A stretch of 64,000 nucleotides of DNA from Caulobacter endophyticus (GCF_003116815.1 NZ_QDKQ01000068.1:16315-80314), one strand, 5' to 3'. Positions 8,305-16,849 are shown, counted from the first letter of the stretch. Translations and numbers: made by a program. The notes: generated by a model not told the origin, from the letters alone.

Positions 8305-8736
8305 TTAGGCCTCCACGATCTTCAGGCCCATGGCCTTGGCGGAGCCTTCGATGATCTTGGCGGCGGCCTCGATGTCGTTGGCGTTCAGGTCCTTCATCTT
8401 CTTTTCGGCGATTTCGCGCAGTTGGGTGCGCGTCACTTCGCCGACGGTCTCACGACCGGTCAGCTTCGCGCCGGACTTCAGGCCGGTGATCTGCTTCAGG
8501 TAGTGGGTCGCCGGAGGCGTCTTGGTGATGAAGGTGAACGACTTGTCCTGGTAGACCGTGATCACGGTCGGCAGGGGGGTGCCCTTTTCGACGTTCTCGG
8601 TGCGCGCGTTGAACTCCTTGCAGAAGCCCATGATGTTGACGCCGCGCTGACCCAGAGCCGGGCCGATGGGGGGCGAAGGCGTGGCCGAGCCAGCCTTCAC
8701 CTGGAGCTTGATGTAGCCCAGGATCTTCTTAGCCAT
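8305..8736 (-). CDS. rplK: 50S ribosomal protein L11
   Basis: The 143-residue protein starts MAKKILGYIKLQVKAGSATP and contains PPIGPALGQRGVNIMGFCKE, the classic L11 N-terminal signature. It ends IEGSAKAMGLKIVE. The frame is open further upstream, but the ATG at 8736 has a GAGAGGA ribosome site and gives the family length, so the longer start was rejected. L11 binds 23S rRNA at the GTPase centre. It is separated from nusG, its usual neighbour, by a degraded TPR/glycosyltransferase gene. A GAGGGCC-GG-GGCCCTC hairpin lies just upstream (8751-8766). Confidence 0.98.
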   Translation of the reverse strand: MAKKILGYIKLQVKAGSATPSPPIGPALGQRGVNIMGFCKEFNARTENVEKGTPLPTVITVYQDKSFTFITKTPPATHYLKQITGLKSGAKLTGRETVGEVTRTQLREIAEKKMKDLNANDIEAAAKIIEGSAKAMGLKIVEA

Positions 8737-8914
8737 ACTATCCTCTCGTGAGGGCCGGGGCCCTCGCTGGTGAGCCGTGGTGCGGGCTTGGCGGCCCTGC
8801 CACGGATTTGGTTCCGCCTTAACGGCGAACACGCCCCGGAATCAGATCCCGGAGCGAGGTCGCGGCGTGTAGCAGGCGTGGGGCGGAGAGTCCAGCCGGC
8901 CAGGCGGGAGCGCT

Positions 8915-10271
8915 TCAGACGCGGGCGGCGACCAGAGCGGCCAGGTCGCGTGCCGCGGCCTCGACAGCGGGGATCCAGCCCTCCTCGAGCGAGGCCTGCC
9001 GATAGAGTTTCATCGAGCCGTACCACGCGGTGTCCGCCCCGGTCACGCCCCAGCGCCAGTCGGGCGCGAACGGGATCATGGTCCAGACCGGCCGCCCCAA
9101 GGCCCCGGCCAGGTGGCACGGGGCCGAATCCACCGACACGACCAGATCCGCCAGGGTCATCACGGCGGCAGTATCGGCAAAGTCCTTCAGTTCGCCGCCC
9201 AGATCGAGCACGCCCAGCCGGCGAGGCAGGTCGGCGGCCGCCGGCCCCTTCTGCAGGCTGATCCAGCGCACGCCGGGGACCTGCAGCAAAGGCGCGAGGT
9301 CGGCCAGCGCCATCGAGCGGTTGTGATCGTTGGTATGGTCGGGGTTGCCCGCCCAGACCAGAGCGACGGTAAGGTCGGCGCTGTCGCCCAGGCGGGCCTT
9401 CCATGCCGCCACGCGCCCCCGGGGGCGCCGACAGGTAGCCGCCGCGCGCCGGAATCGTCTCCAGCCGGGTCCCGCAATAGAGCGGCAGGCTGGGCAGGGG
9501 GCAGCAGACGTCGAACGAGGGCCTGTCTCCCGGCTCCAGCACCCGTACGCCGCCCAGCGAGGCGCGGGCCAGGGCCGTCAGCGGGCCGGGAACCATGGCC
9601 GTGACCCCCACGCCTTGCTCCGCCAGCCGCGGCAGGAACCGCAGAAACTGCAATCCGTCGCCCAGCCCCTGTTCGCCATAGGCCAGCAGGGTGCGTCCAC
9701 GAATGTCCTCGCCTCGCCACTGGGGCGCAAAGCCGGGATCGGCGCCTTCCACCCGCGACTCGCGAAATTCGTAGTCGATCAGCCCGGAGGCGAAGTCACC
9801 TTCGAGCAGGCTGAGGAAGCCGCGGCCGAAGCGAGCGTCGATGTGATCCGGCGCCAACTGCAAGGCCGCCTCGAAGGCGGCCCTGGCCTCGGTCAGCCGG
9901 CCCAGATAGCGCAGGATATTGCCCAGGGCGGCCATGATCAGCGGATCGTTCGGGTCGGCGGCGGCAGCCCGGCGGGCATGCGGTTCGGCCGCTGTCGGCG
10001 ACACAGTCTGCAGAAGCATCAAGGCCAGGGACGCCTCGGCGCGGGCGTTGGCCGGATCGAGGGTGACGGCGGCGCGGAACGCCTGCCCGGCGGCCTTCCA
10101 CTTGCGCTCCCCGCGCAGGGCCAGGCCGAGATGATAGTGCGCCGGAGCCGAACGCGGATTCACCGCCACCACGGCCCGCAGGGCGACCTCCGCCGGCCGC
10201 GTCCGCCCCGCCTGCAGGTGCGCGATCGCGGCGTCGTACTTGTGCTCCTGCCTCATACGATCGTGGCGCAC
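8915..10271 (-). pseudogene. TPR/glycosyltransferase-like gene broken by a frameshift
   Basis: Translation from GTG 10271 (AGGAGGG ribosome site) gives four or so TPR repeats (AIAHLQAGRTRPAEVALRAV through LAPDHIDARFGRGFLSLLEG). A glycosyltransferase-like module with LLAYGEQGLGDGLQFLRFLP follows. Near 9411-9425 the frame breaks in a C5G5 run; beyond it the real coding frame continues in another phase as ALVWAGNPDHTNDHNRSMAL, ISLQKGP and VVSVDSAPCHLAGALGRPVW to a TGA at 8915. Removing one base from the C5G5 tract rejoins both halves into a protein of about 450 residues. The break is either a true frameshift or a sequencing error at a GC tract. The gene is a paralogue of the one at the window start and lies between nusG and rplK. 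Confidence 0.8.
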
Positions 10272-10374
10272 GGCCCGCCCTCCTCTCGCGACACGCGAGG
10301 GCTAAAGGCGCCAAGGCGCCGCGCCACTGGCCTTTAGCACAGCGACAGACGGGAAAAGCGGAGCCCGAAAAGCA

Positions 10375-10406
10375 AAAACCCCGCGCCGTCGCCGGCGCGG
10401 GGTTTT
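10375..10406. terminator. Bidirectional intrinsic terminator after nusG
   Basis: AAAACCCCGCGCC (10375-10387) pairs perfectly with GGCGCGGGGTTTT (10394-10406) over 13 bp with a six-base loop. The A and T flanks make it a good terminator in either direction. It closes the secE-nusG transcript 24 bp after the nusG stop. Confidence 0.9.
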
Positions 10407-10429
10407 CGAAAGCTCGATGGAGGGATCGC

Positions 10430-10987
10430 CTAGGCGATCTTCTCGACCTGGCTGTATTCCAGTTCGACCGGAGTGGCGCGGCCGAAGATCGAGACGGTGA
10501 CCCGCAGGCGGGCCTTCTCCTCGTCGACCTGCTCGACCGAGCCGTTGAAGCTGGCGAACGGACCGTCGATGACGCGGACGTTCTCGCCGACTTCGTACAG
10601 CACGACGGTCTTGGGCTTCTCGACGCCCTCTTCGATCGCGCCGACGATGCGCTGGACTTCCTTTTCGGAAACCGGCGTCGGCTTGGAGCCGCTGCCCAGG
10701 AAGCCCGTCACCTTCGGGGTGTTCTTGATCAGGTGGTAGGCCTCGTCCGAGAGGTTCATCTTCACCAGGACGTAGCCCGGGAAGAACTTGCGCTCGGCGT
10801 TGACCTTGCGGCCGCGGCGGATCTCGACGACGTCCTCGGTCGGCACCAGGATCTCGGAGAAGCTGTCTTCCAGGCCCTGGGCCTTGGCTTGCTCACGGAT
10901 GCTCTCGGCCACCTTCTTCTCGAAGTTCGAGTAGGCGTGGACGATGTACCACTTGTGGTTCGGGTTGGTCGCGGTTTCGGTGCTCAT
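10430..10987 (-). CDS. nusG: Transcription termination/antitermination factor NusG
   Basis: The 185-residue protein has the NusG N-terminal domain (KWYIVHAYSNFEKKVAESIREQ, with RKFFPGYVLVKMNLSDEAYH) and the C-terminal KOW domain (VIDGPFASFNGSVEQVDEEK to VELEYSQVEKI). NusG binds the RNA polymerase clamp and links it to Rho or ribosomal S10. The gene follows secE by 14 bp, the conserved order. A strong terminator after it separates it from rplK, so L11-L1 must use another promoter. Confidence 0.98.
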   Translation of the reverse strand: MSTETATNPNHKWYIVHAYSNFEKKVAESIREQAKAQGLEDSFSEILVPTEDVVEIRRGRKVNAERKFFPGYVLVKMNLSDEAYHLIKNTPKVTGFLGSGSKPTPVSEKEVQRIVGAIEEGVEKPKTVVLYEVGENVRVIDGPFASFNGSVEQVDEEKARLRVTVSIFGRATPVELEYSQVEKIA

Positions 10988-11001
10988 GGTCTTTATATGT
11001 C

Positions 11002-11313
11002 TTATCCGGCCGCGAACTTCAGCAGCAGATTGGCCAGCGTACCCAGAATCCAGTCGACGCCGAAGAAGAACACAGAGGCGACGATCACCATGATGAAGAC
11101 CATCACCGAGGTGATCCAGGTCTCCTTGCGGGTGGTCCAGGTGATCTTGCGGGCCTCGGCGCGCACTTCACGGATGAACTGCACCGGGTTGAAAGGCTTC
11201 TTGGGGGCGGCGGCCGCCGCGGACGGAGCCTGACCGGCAGGGGCCAGCGCCGCGGCCGTACGGGCGGCGCGGTTCTTGATCGCTGACGGGCTGGATCCCG
11301 GTTTCCTGGCCAT
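11002..11313 (-). CDS. secE: Preprotein translocase subunit SecE
   Basis: The 103-residue protein has a long Ala/Pro-rich N-terminal tail (residues 1-40) and then the conserved amphipathic helix FIREVRAEARKITWTTRKET. One transmembrane helix near residues 68-95 ends the protein, the minimal single-span SecE common in alphaproteobacteria. It clamps SecY in the inner-membrane translocon. It lies between tRNA-Trp and nusG in the canonical order, which strongly supports the call. Confidence 0.96.
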   Translation of the reverse strand: MARKPGSSPSAIKNRAARTAAALAPAGQAPSAAAAAPKKPFNPVQFIREVRAEARKITWTTRKETWITSVMVFIMVIVASVFFFGVDWILGTLANLLLKFAAG

Positions 11314-11376
11314 GGTTTCAGAGGCTCGCGTATCTGACAGGCCGGGCCGAACGCCGGACCGGCCGATGACATATAG

Positions 11377-11452
11377 TGGCAGGAGTGGAGGGACTCGAAC
11401 CCCCGGCCCTCGGTTTTGGAGACCGATGCTCTACCAGCTGAGCTACACTCCT
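11377..11452 (-). tRNA. tRNA-Trp (CCA anticodon)
   Basis: The minus strand folds into a 76-nt cloverleaf. The acceptor stem AGGAGTG pairs with CACTCCT; the discriminator is G and the 3' CCA is encoded. The D-arm has AGCTCAGCTGGTAGAGC, the T-arm has GGTTCGAGTCC. The anticodon stem TCGGT/ACCGA carries the loop CTCCAAA with anticodon CCA. It sits just upstream of secE, as in most proteobacteria. Confidence 0.97.
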
Positions 11453-11685
11453 GCAGAACTCCGGTCCCGATAGAGAGGACCGCAGCCTTGGCGTCGGTCG
11501 AGGCCGGAGGGCCGCGAGCGGCGCCGCCGACGCTTCCCAGCGCCAGAGCGGCGTCGTGTAGCAGGGTCGTTTGCGCCCGGCAAGCGGATCAGGAGGCCTT
11601 CGACACGCGTTGTTGCGTAAGTCGCGGGCCAAACGGCGCCTTTTCACAGGTTTCTTGGCCCGCCCCGCCCTTGAAAGGATGAAAT

Positions 11686-11859
11686 ATGGCCGCGAACACC
11701 GGCGAGCGCCCCTCCAATCGAGAGGTCGAGCACGAGAATCAGCGACCGAATCCGAACGCAGACGGCAAGCCGCCCCGCCCCGCCACCGAACCGGCCGGCG
11801 CCGAAGACAGCGTCGATACGTCGAAGACGCGAACCGACCCCGGCTCCGGCGAAGGCTGA
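11686..11859 (+). CDS. Small hydrophilic protein of unknown function (57 aa)
   Basis: A GAAAGGATG ribosome site lies a few bases before the ATG. The 57 codons encode a protein rich in Pro, Glu, Asn, Asp and Arg with no hydrophobic stretch. It begins MAANTGERPSNREVEHENQ and ends DPGSGEG, and is probably disordered. It lies alone between tRNA-Trp and a lipoprotein gene on opposite strands. Codon choice looks like the neighbours, but it is short and no family is recognised, so function is unknown and the gene itself is moderately likely. Confidence 0.5.
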   Translation: MAANTGERPSNREVEHENQRPNPNADGKPPRPATEPAGAEDSVDTSKTRTDPGSGEG

Positions 11860-11923
11860 AGCGCAACCTTCACCGAAGCCCTAGAGCCGTTCGAAGAGCG
11901 GACGGCGAAGCGATCGGGCGGCC

Positions 11924-12319
11924 TCAGCCGTCTTTCTTTTCCTCCGCGCCCGTCGAGGCGCTCGGCGTCGCCGCCGCGCACTGGACGTTCAGGTAGGACC
12001 ATTTGACGTCCGTGAGCTCACGGCCGCATTCGGTGTTCTTGCCCTGGTCGCGACCACGCAGCGAGACGCCGACCCCCTTGGCGGGGTCCGGAGCCGGGCT
12101 GGCGCTGGAAACGTCGTAATAGCCGCCATTGGGGCCGCGCACGACGAGGCACTTGGTGTTCTCGACCGGCCGCACGCAGCCGCTCGCCGTCACCGACTTG
12201 CCTTCCAGGGTCACTTGTTGGGCCTTGGCGGCTTTGGATTGGGCGCCGCCTTCACAACCCGCTACGCCTAACGCAAACAGACTGGCCGCCGCGGCGGCCA
12301 TCACGAACCTTACCCGCAT
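11924..12319 (-). CDS. Putative lipoprotein of unknown function
   Basis: The ATG at 12319 has GGAGGA seven bases upstream and starts a lipoprotein signal (MRVRFVMAAAAASLFALGVAGC). The lipobox LGVAGC makes Cys22 the first mature residue. The 110-residue mature part has a conserved-looking core with CVRPVENTKCLVVRGPNGGY and a later ELTDVKWSYLNVQC; three or four cysteines could form disulfides in the periplasm. It ends in a charged EEKKDG tail. The frame is open 25 codons upstream, but that part lacks a ribosome site. No family was recognised. It is divergent from fpr. Confidence 0.75.
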   Translation of the reverse strand: MRVRFVMAAAAASLFALGVAGCEGGAQSKAAKAQQVTLEGKSVTASGCVRPVENTKCLVVRGPNGGYYDVSSASPAPDPAKGVGVSLRGRDQGKNTECGRELTDVKWSYLNVQCAAATPSASTGAEEKKDG

Positions 12320-12477
12320 ACGTTCCTCCGTATCGTTGGCTTCGCGAACGAAGCAAAAGGAAGTCTGCGCCCCGTTTGGGTGGCCGGCAATCACATTTTT
12401 GACACAGTCGGAAAAAGCGAACCGCGTTATTTTGGGCTGCTCGTAGAATTTTTTCTCAAAGCGGGTTCAGAGAGCAA

Positions 12478-12500
12478 AAGTTGACATCCGCTCTCAACTT
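12478..12500 (+). promoter_or_regulatory. Inverted repeat overlapping a possible -35 upstream of fpr
   Basis: AAGTTGA (12478-12484) and TCAACTT (12494-12500) form a perfect 7-bp inverted repeat with a 9-bp spacer. A consensus-like TTGACA (12481-12486) lies within it, and flanking AGAGC/GCTCT extends the symmetry. This arrangement suits a repressor site over an fpr promoter 90 bp upstream of the gene. No clear -10 was identified. Confidence 0.4.
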
Positions 12501-12590
12501 CTCACATGAGACGCGGGTCGCTTTCAGGGCCGGAGCGACGCCCGACTTTTCTTACGCACGTCGCGCGCGAACAGGATCGATATCACAGAC

Positions 12591-13427
12591 ATGACGGCCG
12601 AGACCGCCACCGCCGCCGCCCCTGCTCCCGCCAAGGAGTCCCCGCATCACCTGGAGACCGTCCTCTGGGTCAAGCACTGGACCGACCGGCTGTTCAGCTT
12701 CGCCATCACCCGTCCGGCCAGCTTCCGCTTCCGCTCGGGCGAGTTCGTGATGATCGGCCTGCCCGCCCGCGAGGAACTGGGCGAGAAGAAGCCGGTCCTG
12801 CGCGCCTACTCGATCGGCTCGCCCTCGTTCGCCGAGGAGCTGGAGTTCTTCTCGATCAAGGTGCCCGACGGCCCCCTGACCTCGCGCCTGCAGCAGATCA
12901 AGGCCGGCGACCAGATTCTTCTCGGCAAGAAGCCGACCGGCACCCTGGTGCTGGACGCGGTCAAGCGGGGCAAGCGCCTGTTCCTGTTCGGCACCGGCAC
13001 GGGCCTGGCCCCGTGGCTGTCGGTCGCCCGCGACCCCGACGCCTACAGCCGCTTCGAGAAGGTGATCGTCGCCCACGGCGTGCGCGAAGTGCAGGAGCTG
13101 GCCTATCGCGACCTGTTCACCAGCGAGATCCACGAGGATCCGCTGGTCGGCGACGAGGCCAAGGCTCAGCTCGTCTACTACCCCACCGTCACCCGCGAGG
13201 CGTTCGAGCGGCAGGGCCGCTTCACCGACCTGATCACCAGCGGCAAGCTGTTCGAGGACCTGGGCCTGGAAGGCGGCAAGTTCGATCCCGAGCACGACCG
13301 CGCCATGCTGTGCGGCTCGATGGCCATGATCAAGGACACCGCCGCCCTGCTGGAGGCCCACGGCCTGGTCGAGGGCTCCAACGCCGAGCCCGGCGACTTC
13401 GTCATCGAGCGCGCCTTCGTCGGCTGA
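12591..13427 (+). CDS. fpr: Ferredoxin--NADP(+) reductase
   Basis: The 278-residue flavoprotein has the two-domain FNR layout. The FAD domain carries LRAYSIGSPSFAEELEFFSIK (RxYS-type FAD motif near residues 72-90) and the NADP domain carries LFLFGTGTGLAPWLSVARDP (residues 130-150), then MLCGSMAMIKDTAALLEAHG. The C-terminus FVIERAFVG is the short, flavin-stacking end typical of bacterial Fpr. It exchanges electrons between NADPH and ferredoxin or flavodoxin and in proteobacteria often responds to oxidative stress. About 20 Ala/Pro-rich residues precede the conserved start. A strong terminator follows directly, so it is probably monocistronic, and an inverted repeat upstream may control it. Confidence 0.93.
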   Translation: MTAETATAAAPAPAKESPHHLETVLWVKHWTDRLFSFAITRPASFRFRSGEFVMIGLPAREELGEKKPVLRAYSIGSPSFAEELEFFSIKVPDGPLTSRLQQIKAGDQILLGKKPTGTLVLDAVKRGKRLFLFGTGTGLAPWLSVARDPDAYSRFEKVIVAHGVREVQELAYRDLFTSEIHEDPLVGDEAKAQLVYYPTVTREAFERQGRFTDLITSGKLFEDLGLEGGKFDPEHDRAMLCGSMAMIKDTAALLEAHGLVEGSNAEPGDFVIERAFVG

Positions 13428-13450
13428 TCCAGCCAGGGTCGCTTCAAACG

Positions 13451-13479
13451 AAAAGGCCAGCCGCGAGGCTGGCCTTTTT
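13451..13479 (+). terminator. Intrinsic terminator after fpr
   Basis: AAAAGGCCAGCC pairs with GGCTGGCCTTTTT around a GCGA tetraloop, with a T-run on the plus strand. It lies 24 bp after the fpr stop and also faces the converging MFS gene. Confidence 0.92.
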
Positions 13480-13497
13480 GCTGTCTGGCCTGAGCCC

Positions 13498-14715
13498 TCA
13501 TCGCCTCCGGGTGTTCGGCAGGAAGGCGGCCAGCAGGCCAAGGGCCGGCAGCACGGCGCAGACCTTGTAGACGGTCTCGACGCCCTTCCAGTCGGCCAGT
13601 TCGCCCAGCACCGCAGCCCCCAGGCCGCCCATGCCGAACGAGAAGCCGAAGAACAGGCCCGAGATCATGCCGATCCGGCCCGGCGCCAGCTCCTGGGCCA
13701 GCACCACGATGGCCGGGAAGGCCGAGGCCAGCAGCAGGCCGATGATCACGACCAGCGGTCCGGTCCAGAACAGGTCGGCGTAGGGCAGAGCCAGCGTGAA
13801 CGGCAGCACGCCCAGGATCGAGATCCAGATCACCGCCTTGCGGCCGAAGCGGTCGCCCACCGGTCCGCCGGCGACCGTGCCCAGGGCCACCGCCGCCAGG
13901 AAGGCGAAGAGGTGCATCTGGGCGCTCTCGACCGAAACGTGGAAGCGCTCGATCAGGTAGAAGGTGAAGTAGCTGGTCAGGCTGGCCATGTAGACGTACT
14001 TCGAGAAGATCAGCACCAGCAGGATGGCGATGCCCTTGCCGGCCGCGCCCTTGGGCAAGTCGAGGGCGATCTTGCGGCCGCCGCCCGCCGCCAGGCGCGC
14101 CGCGCCGTGATGGCGGGCCCAGACGGCGACGTTCCACAGCACCGCCCCGGCCAGCAGGGCCAGCAGCGCGAACAGCGCCAGGCTCGATTGGCCCCAGCGC
14201 ACGACGACCAGGGCCGCGGCCAGCGGTCCAAGCGCCTGGCCGGCGTTGCCGCCCACCTGGAACAGCGACTGGGCCAGGCCCGGCCGGCCGCCCGCCGCCA
14301 TCCGCGCCACCCGCGAGGACTCCGGGTGGAACACCGACGAGCCGACGCCCAGCAGGCACGCGCCCAGCAGGACAAGGCCGTAGACGTGGGCCACCGACAG
14401 CACCGCCAGGCCCGCCAGCGAGAACAGCGTCCCGCCCGGCAGCACCCACGGGTTGGAGCGGCGGTCGGCATAGAGCCCCACCAGCGGCTGCAGGATCGAG
14501 GCGGTGATCTGGTAGGCCAGGGTGACCAGGCCGATCTCGCCGAAGCTCAGGTGCAGGTCGATCTTCAGGTTCGGATAGATGGCCGGCAGCAGCGACTGCA
14601 TCATGTCGTTGAGCAGGTGGCAGCCGCTGATGGCGAGGATCACGCCGAACACCGTGGTCTGCGCCTGCGGGCTGGACGGATCGGCGGCGGGGGATCGGAT
14701 CGCGGTGTCGGTCAT
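13498..14715 (-). CDS. MFS transporter, fosmidomycin-resistance (Fsr) type
   Basis: The 405-residue protein has about 12 hydrophobic spans and begins its first helix VFGVILAISGCHLLNDMMQSLLPAIYP, the hallmark HLxND start of the Fsr subfamily. The MFS loop GLYADRRSNPW follows. A second-half signature is GPVGDRFGRKAVIW. Fsr-type pumps export small hydrophilic drugs and possibly metabolites across the inner membrane. The ATG at 14715 has GGAAGAG upstream; a longer frame lacks such a site. It is divergent from an AraC-family gene 80-90 bp away, which probably controls it. Confidence 0.88.
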   Translation of the reverse strand: MTDTAIRSPAADPSSPQAQTTVFGVILAISGCHLLNDMMQSLLPAIYPNLKIDLHLSFGEIGLVTLAYQITASILQPLVGLYADRRSNPWVLPGGTLFSLAGLAVLSVAHVYGLVLLGACLLGVGSSVFHPESSRVARMAAGGRPGLAQSLFQVGGNAGQALGPLAAALVVVRWGQSSLALFALLALLAGAVLWNVAVWARHHGAARLAAGGGRKIALDLPKGAAGKGIAILLVLIFSKYVYMASLTSYFTFYLIERFHVSVESAQMHLFAFLAAVALGTVAGGPVGDRFGRKAVIWISILGVLPFTLALPYADLFWTGPLVVIIGLLLASAFPAIVVLAQELAPGRIGMISGLFFGFSFGMGGLGAAVLGELADWKGVETVYKVCAVLPALGLLAAFLPNTRRR

Positions 14716-14761
14716 CGAGCTCTTCCAGTGAAGGTGCGACCGCGATAGGACCTGAAACAGC

Positions 14762-14800
14762 GTCCCGCATTCCGCATCGGGACTTTCACTTTCGCAAGTG
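14762..14800. promoter_or_regulatory. Two small palindromes in the fsr/araC-type divergent gap
   Basis: GTCCCG(10 bp)CGGGAC occupies 14762-14783, and CACTT-TCGC-AAGTG occupies 14787-14800, the latter touching the GTG of the AraC-type gene. Both are perfect dyads in the short gap between divergent genes, so they are candidate operator sites. If the second is an operator, the regulator start is more likely the ATG at 14807. Confidence 0.4.
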
Positions 14801-14806
14801 GGACAG

Positions 14807-15601
14807 ATGGCCAAGCCCTGGGTCAATCCCGACGACTACGACCGCTCCCCCCGTCCGGTGGTCGCCACCGGCAACGAATACCCGCCCTCGTTCGAGCTGG
14901 ACTGGCACCAGCACGGGCGCGGCCAGCTGCTCTACGCCGCCGCCGGCGTGGCCGTGGTCTCAACGCCGCACGGCGCCTGGATCGCCCCGCCCGAACGCGC
15001 CGTCTGGACGCCGGCGGGCGTGCCCCACTCAGTCCGCATGGTCGGCGCGGTCAGCACCCGCAGCGTGCTGCTCGACGAGCGGGCGTCGTCCGCGCTGGGC
15101 GACGCCGGGCGGGTGATCGGCGTCTCGCCGCTGGTGCGCCATCTGCTGATCGCCGCCTGCGACATCCCCGTCGATTACGACGAGGCAGGCCGCGACGGCC
15201 TGGTCATGAACCTGCTGCTGGCCGAGCTGGCCCGCGCGCCGGTGATCCCGCTGGCGGTGCCCTTCCCCGCCCTGCCCGCCCTGGCCCGCCGCTGCCACGC
15301 CTTTCTCGAGCGCCCGACCCCGCACGAGACCATCGACGACTGGTGCGGCGAACTGGGCCTTGGCCGCAGGGCCTTCACCCGCGCCTTCCGCCGCGAGACC
15401 GGCATGAGTTTCGGCGCCTGGCGGCAACAGGCCCTGTTGCTCGCCGCCCTGCCTCGTCTCGCGGCCGGCGAGCCGGTGACGACCATCGCCCTGGACCTTG
15501 GCTACGACAGCCCGGCCGCCTTCTCGACCATGTTCAAGCGCCTGCTGGGCATTCCGCCAAACCGGTACAAGCCGGGCGGGGCCGGCGCAGGTTTCGATTG
15601 A
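14807..15601 (+). CDS. AraC-family transcriptional regulator
   Basis: The protein of about 264 residues has an N-terminal cupin-like sensor (SFELDWHQHGRGQLLYAAAG, IAPPERAVWTPAGVPHSVRM). The C-terminal double helix-turn-helix is of the AraC type (CGELGLGRRAFTRAFRRETG, then IALDLGYDSPAAFSTMFKRL ending GIPPNRYKPG). Such regulators activate or repress an adjacent gene on binding a small ligand. It is divergent from the Fsr-type pump and is its likely regulator. A GTG three codons earlier (14798) is an alternative start; no strong ribosome site separates them. Confidence 0.88.
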   Translation: MAKPWVNPDDYDRSPRPVVATGNEYPPSFELDWHQHGRGQLLYAAAGVAVVSTPHGAWIAPPERAVWTPAGVPHSVRMVGAVSTRSVLLDERASSALGDAGRVIGVSPLVRHLLIAACDIPVDYDEAGRDGLVMNLLLAELARAPVIPLAVPFPALPALARRCHAFLERPTPHETIDDWCGELGLGRRAFTRAFRRETGMSFGAWRQQALLLAALPRLAAGEPVTTIALDLGYDSPAAFSTMFKRLLGIPPNRYKPGGAGAGFD

Positions 15602-15634
15602 CCCACGCCGCCCCCTGACGGAGACCTCCGGTCC

Positions 15635-16849
15635 GTGAGCCAGACCCTGAAGAACCTGACCGTCGAGGACGCCCGCGGCCGCATGCTGGACGGCGCCGCG
15701 CGCCTGGGCGTCGAGGCCGTCGCCTTGTCTCAGGCCGTCGGCCGGATGCTGGCGGAAGACATCGTCGCTGACCGCCACCAGCCGCCCTTCGACGCCTCGG
15801 CCATGGACGGCTGGGCGATCCGGCGGGCCGACTACGGCGCTGTCGACAGCTTCGCGATCGTCGGCGAAAGCGCCGCCGGCCGGGCCTACCGGCAGGCTGT
15901 GCAGGCTGGCCAGGCGGTGCGGATCTTCACCGGCGCCCCCGTGCCGGCCGGCGCCGACCTTGTTGTCATCCAGGAGGAGGCGACCCGCGACGGCGAGCGC
16001 GTGACCTTCGCGGCGGGCGACAATCCCAAGACCAACATCCGCCCGGCCGGCGGCGACTTCCGTTCGGGCGATCGCCTGCTGGAGGCCGGCGTGCGCGTCG
16101 ATCCCTGGCGGCTGTCGCTGGCCGCCGCCGCCGGCCGCGCCGAGCTTTCGGTCGTTCGCCGCCCCAAGGTGGCGATCCTGGCCACCGGCGACGAACTGGT
16201 TGCGCCCGGCGGCGCGCCCGCGTCCGACCAGATCTTCGAGTCCGGATCGTTCAGCCTGGCGGCCCTGATCGAGGCCTGGGGCGGACAGGCGATCAAGCTC
16301 GCTCCCGCCGCCGACTCCGTCGAGGCCATCGCCGCCGCCGTGGCCGGCGCGGCCGTCGACCTGGTGGTGACGATCGGCGGGGCCTCGGTCGGAGACTACG
16401 ATCTGGTCAAGCCCGCCATGCAGCGGCTGGGCCTGGATCTGCGCGTCCAGACCATCGCCCTGCGCCCGGGCAAGCCCACTTGGTTCGGCTTCATCGAGGG
16501 CGGTCGCCGGGTGCTGGGCCTGCCGGGCAATCCGGCCTCGGCCCTGGTCTGCGCCGAGCTCTTCCTGCGCCCGTTGCTGGCGGCCCTGTCAGGCGCCGAT
16601 GCGGCCCTGCCGTTCGGCGTCGCGCGCCTGGCCGCCCCCCTGCCCGCCAACGGCCCACGCGAGCACTGGATGCGCGCGGCCCGCACGATCGACGCCGAGG
16701 GCCGGGTGAGCGTCACCCCCTTCCCCGACCAGGATTCCTCGCTGGTCGGCGTTTTCGCCCGCGCCGACGCCCTGGTCATGCGCCCGGCCGGCGCGCCAGC
16801 CGCCCTGGCTGGCGATCTAGTGACCACCCTGGCGCTGGCCCGCGCCTGA
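15635..16849 (+). CDS. moeA: Molybdopterin molybdenumtransferase
   Basis: The 404-residue protein has MoeA landmarks in order: RMLAEDIVADRHQPPFDASA with MDGWAI (domain I), FTGAPVPAGADLVVIQEE, ILATGDELVAPGG, VVTIGGASVGDYD (the molybdate/MPT-AMP site) and GLPGNPASALVCAELFLRP. MoeA inserts molybdate into adenylylated molybdopterin to make active molybdenum cofactor. The start is a GTG at 15635 with GGAG upstream. It follows the AraC-type gene by 33 bp, but no other cofactor gene is nearby, so linkage to that regulator is not implied. Confidence 0.95.
   Translation: MSQTLKNLTVEDARGRMLDGAARLGVEAVALSQAVGRMLAEDIVADRHQPPFDASAMDGWAIRRADYGAVDSFAIVGESAAGRAYRQAVQAGQAVRIFTGAPVPAGADLVVIQEEATRDGERVTFAAGDNPKTNIRPAGGDFRSGDRLLEAGVRVDPWRLSLAAAAGRAELSVVRRPKVAILATGDELVAPGGAPASDQIFESGSFSLAALIEAWGGQAIKLAPAADSVEAIAAAVAGAAVDLVVTIGGASVGDYDLVKPAMQRLGLDLRVQTIALRPGKPTWFGFIEGGRRVLGLPGNPASALVCAELFLRPLLAALSGADAALPFGVARLAAPLPANGPREHWMRAARTIDAEGRVSVTPFPDQDSSLVGVFARADALVMRPAGAPAALAGDLVTTLALARA

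Noticed and set aside
11318..11866. An apparent protein spanning tRNA-Trp on both strands
   Set aside because: The tRNA cloverleaf is unambiguous, and these frames lack ribosome sites and domains.
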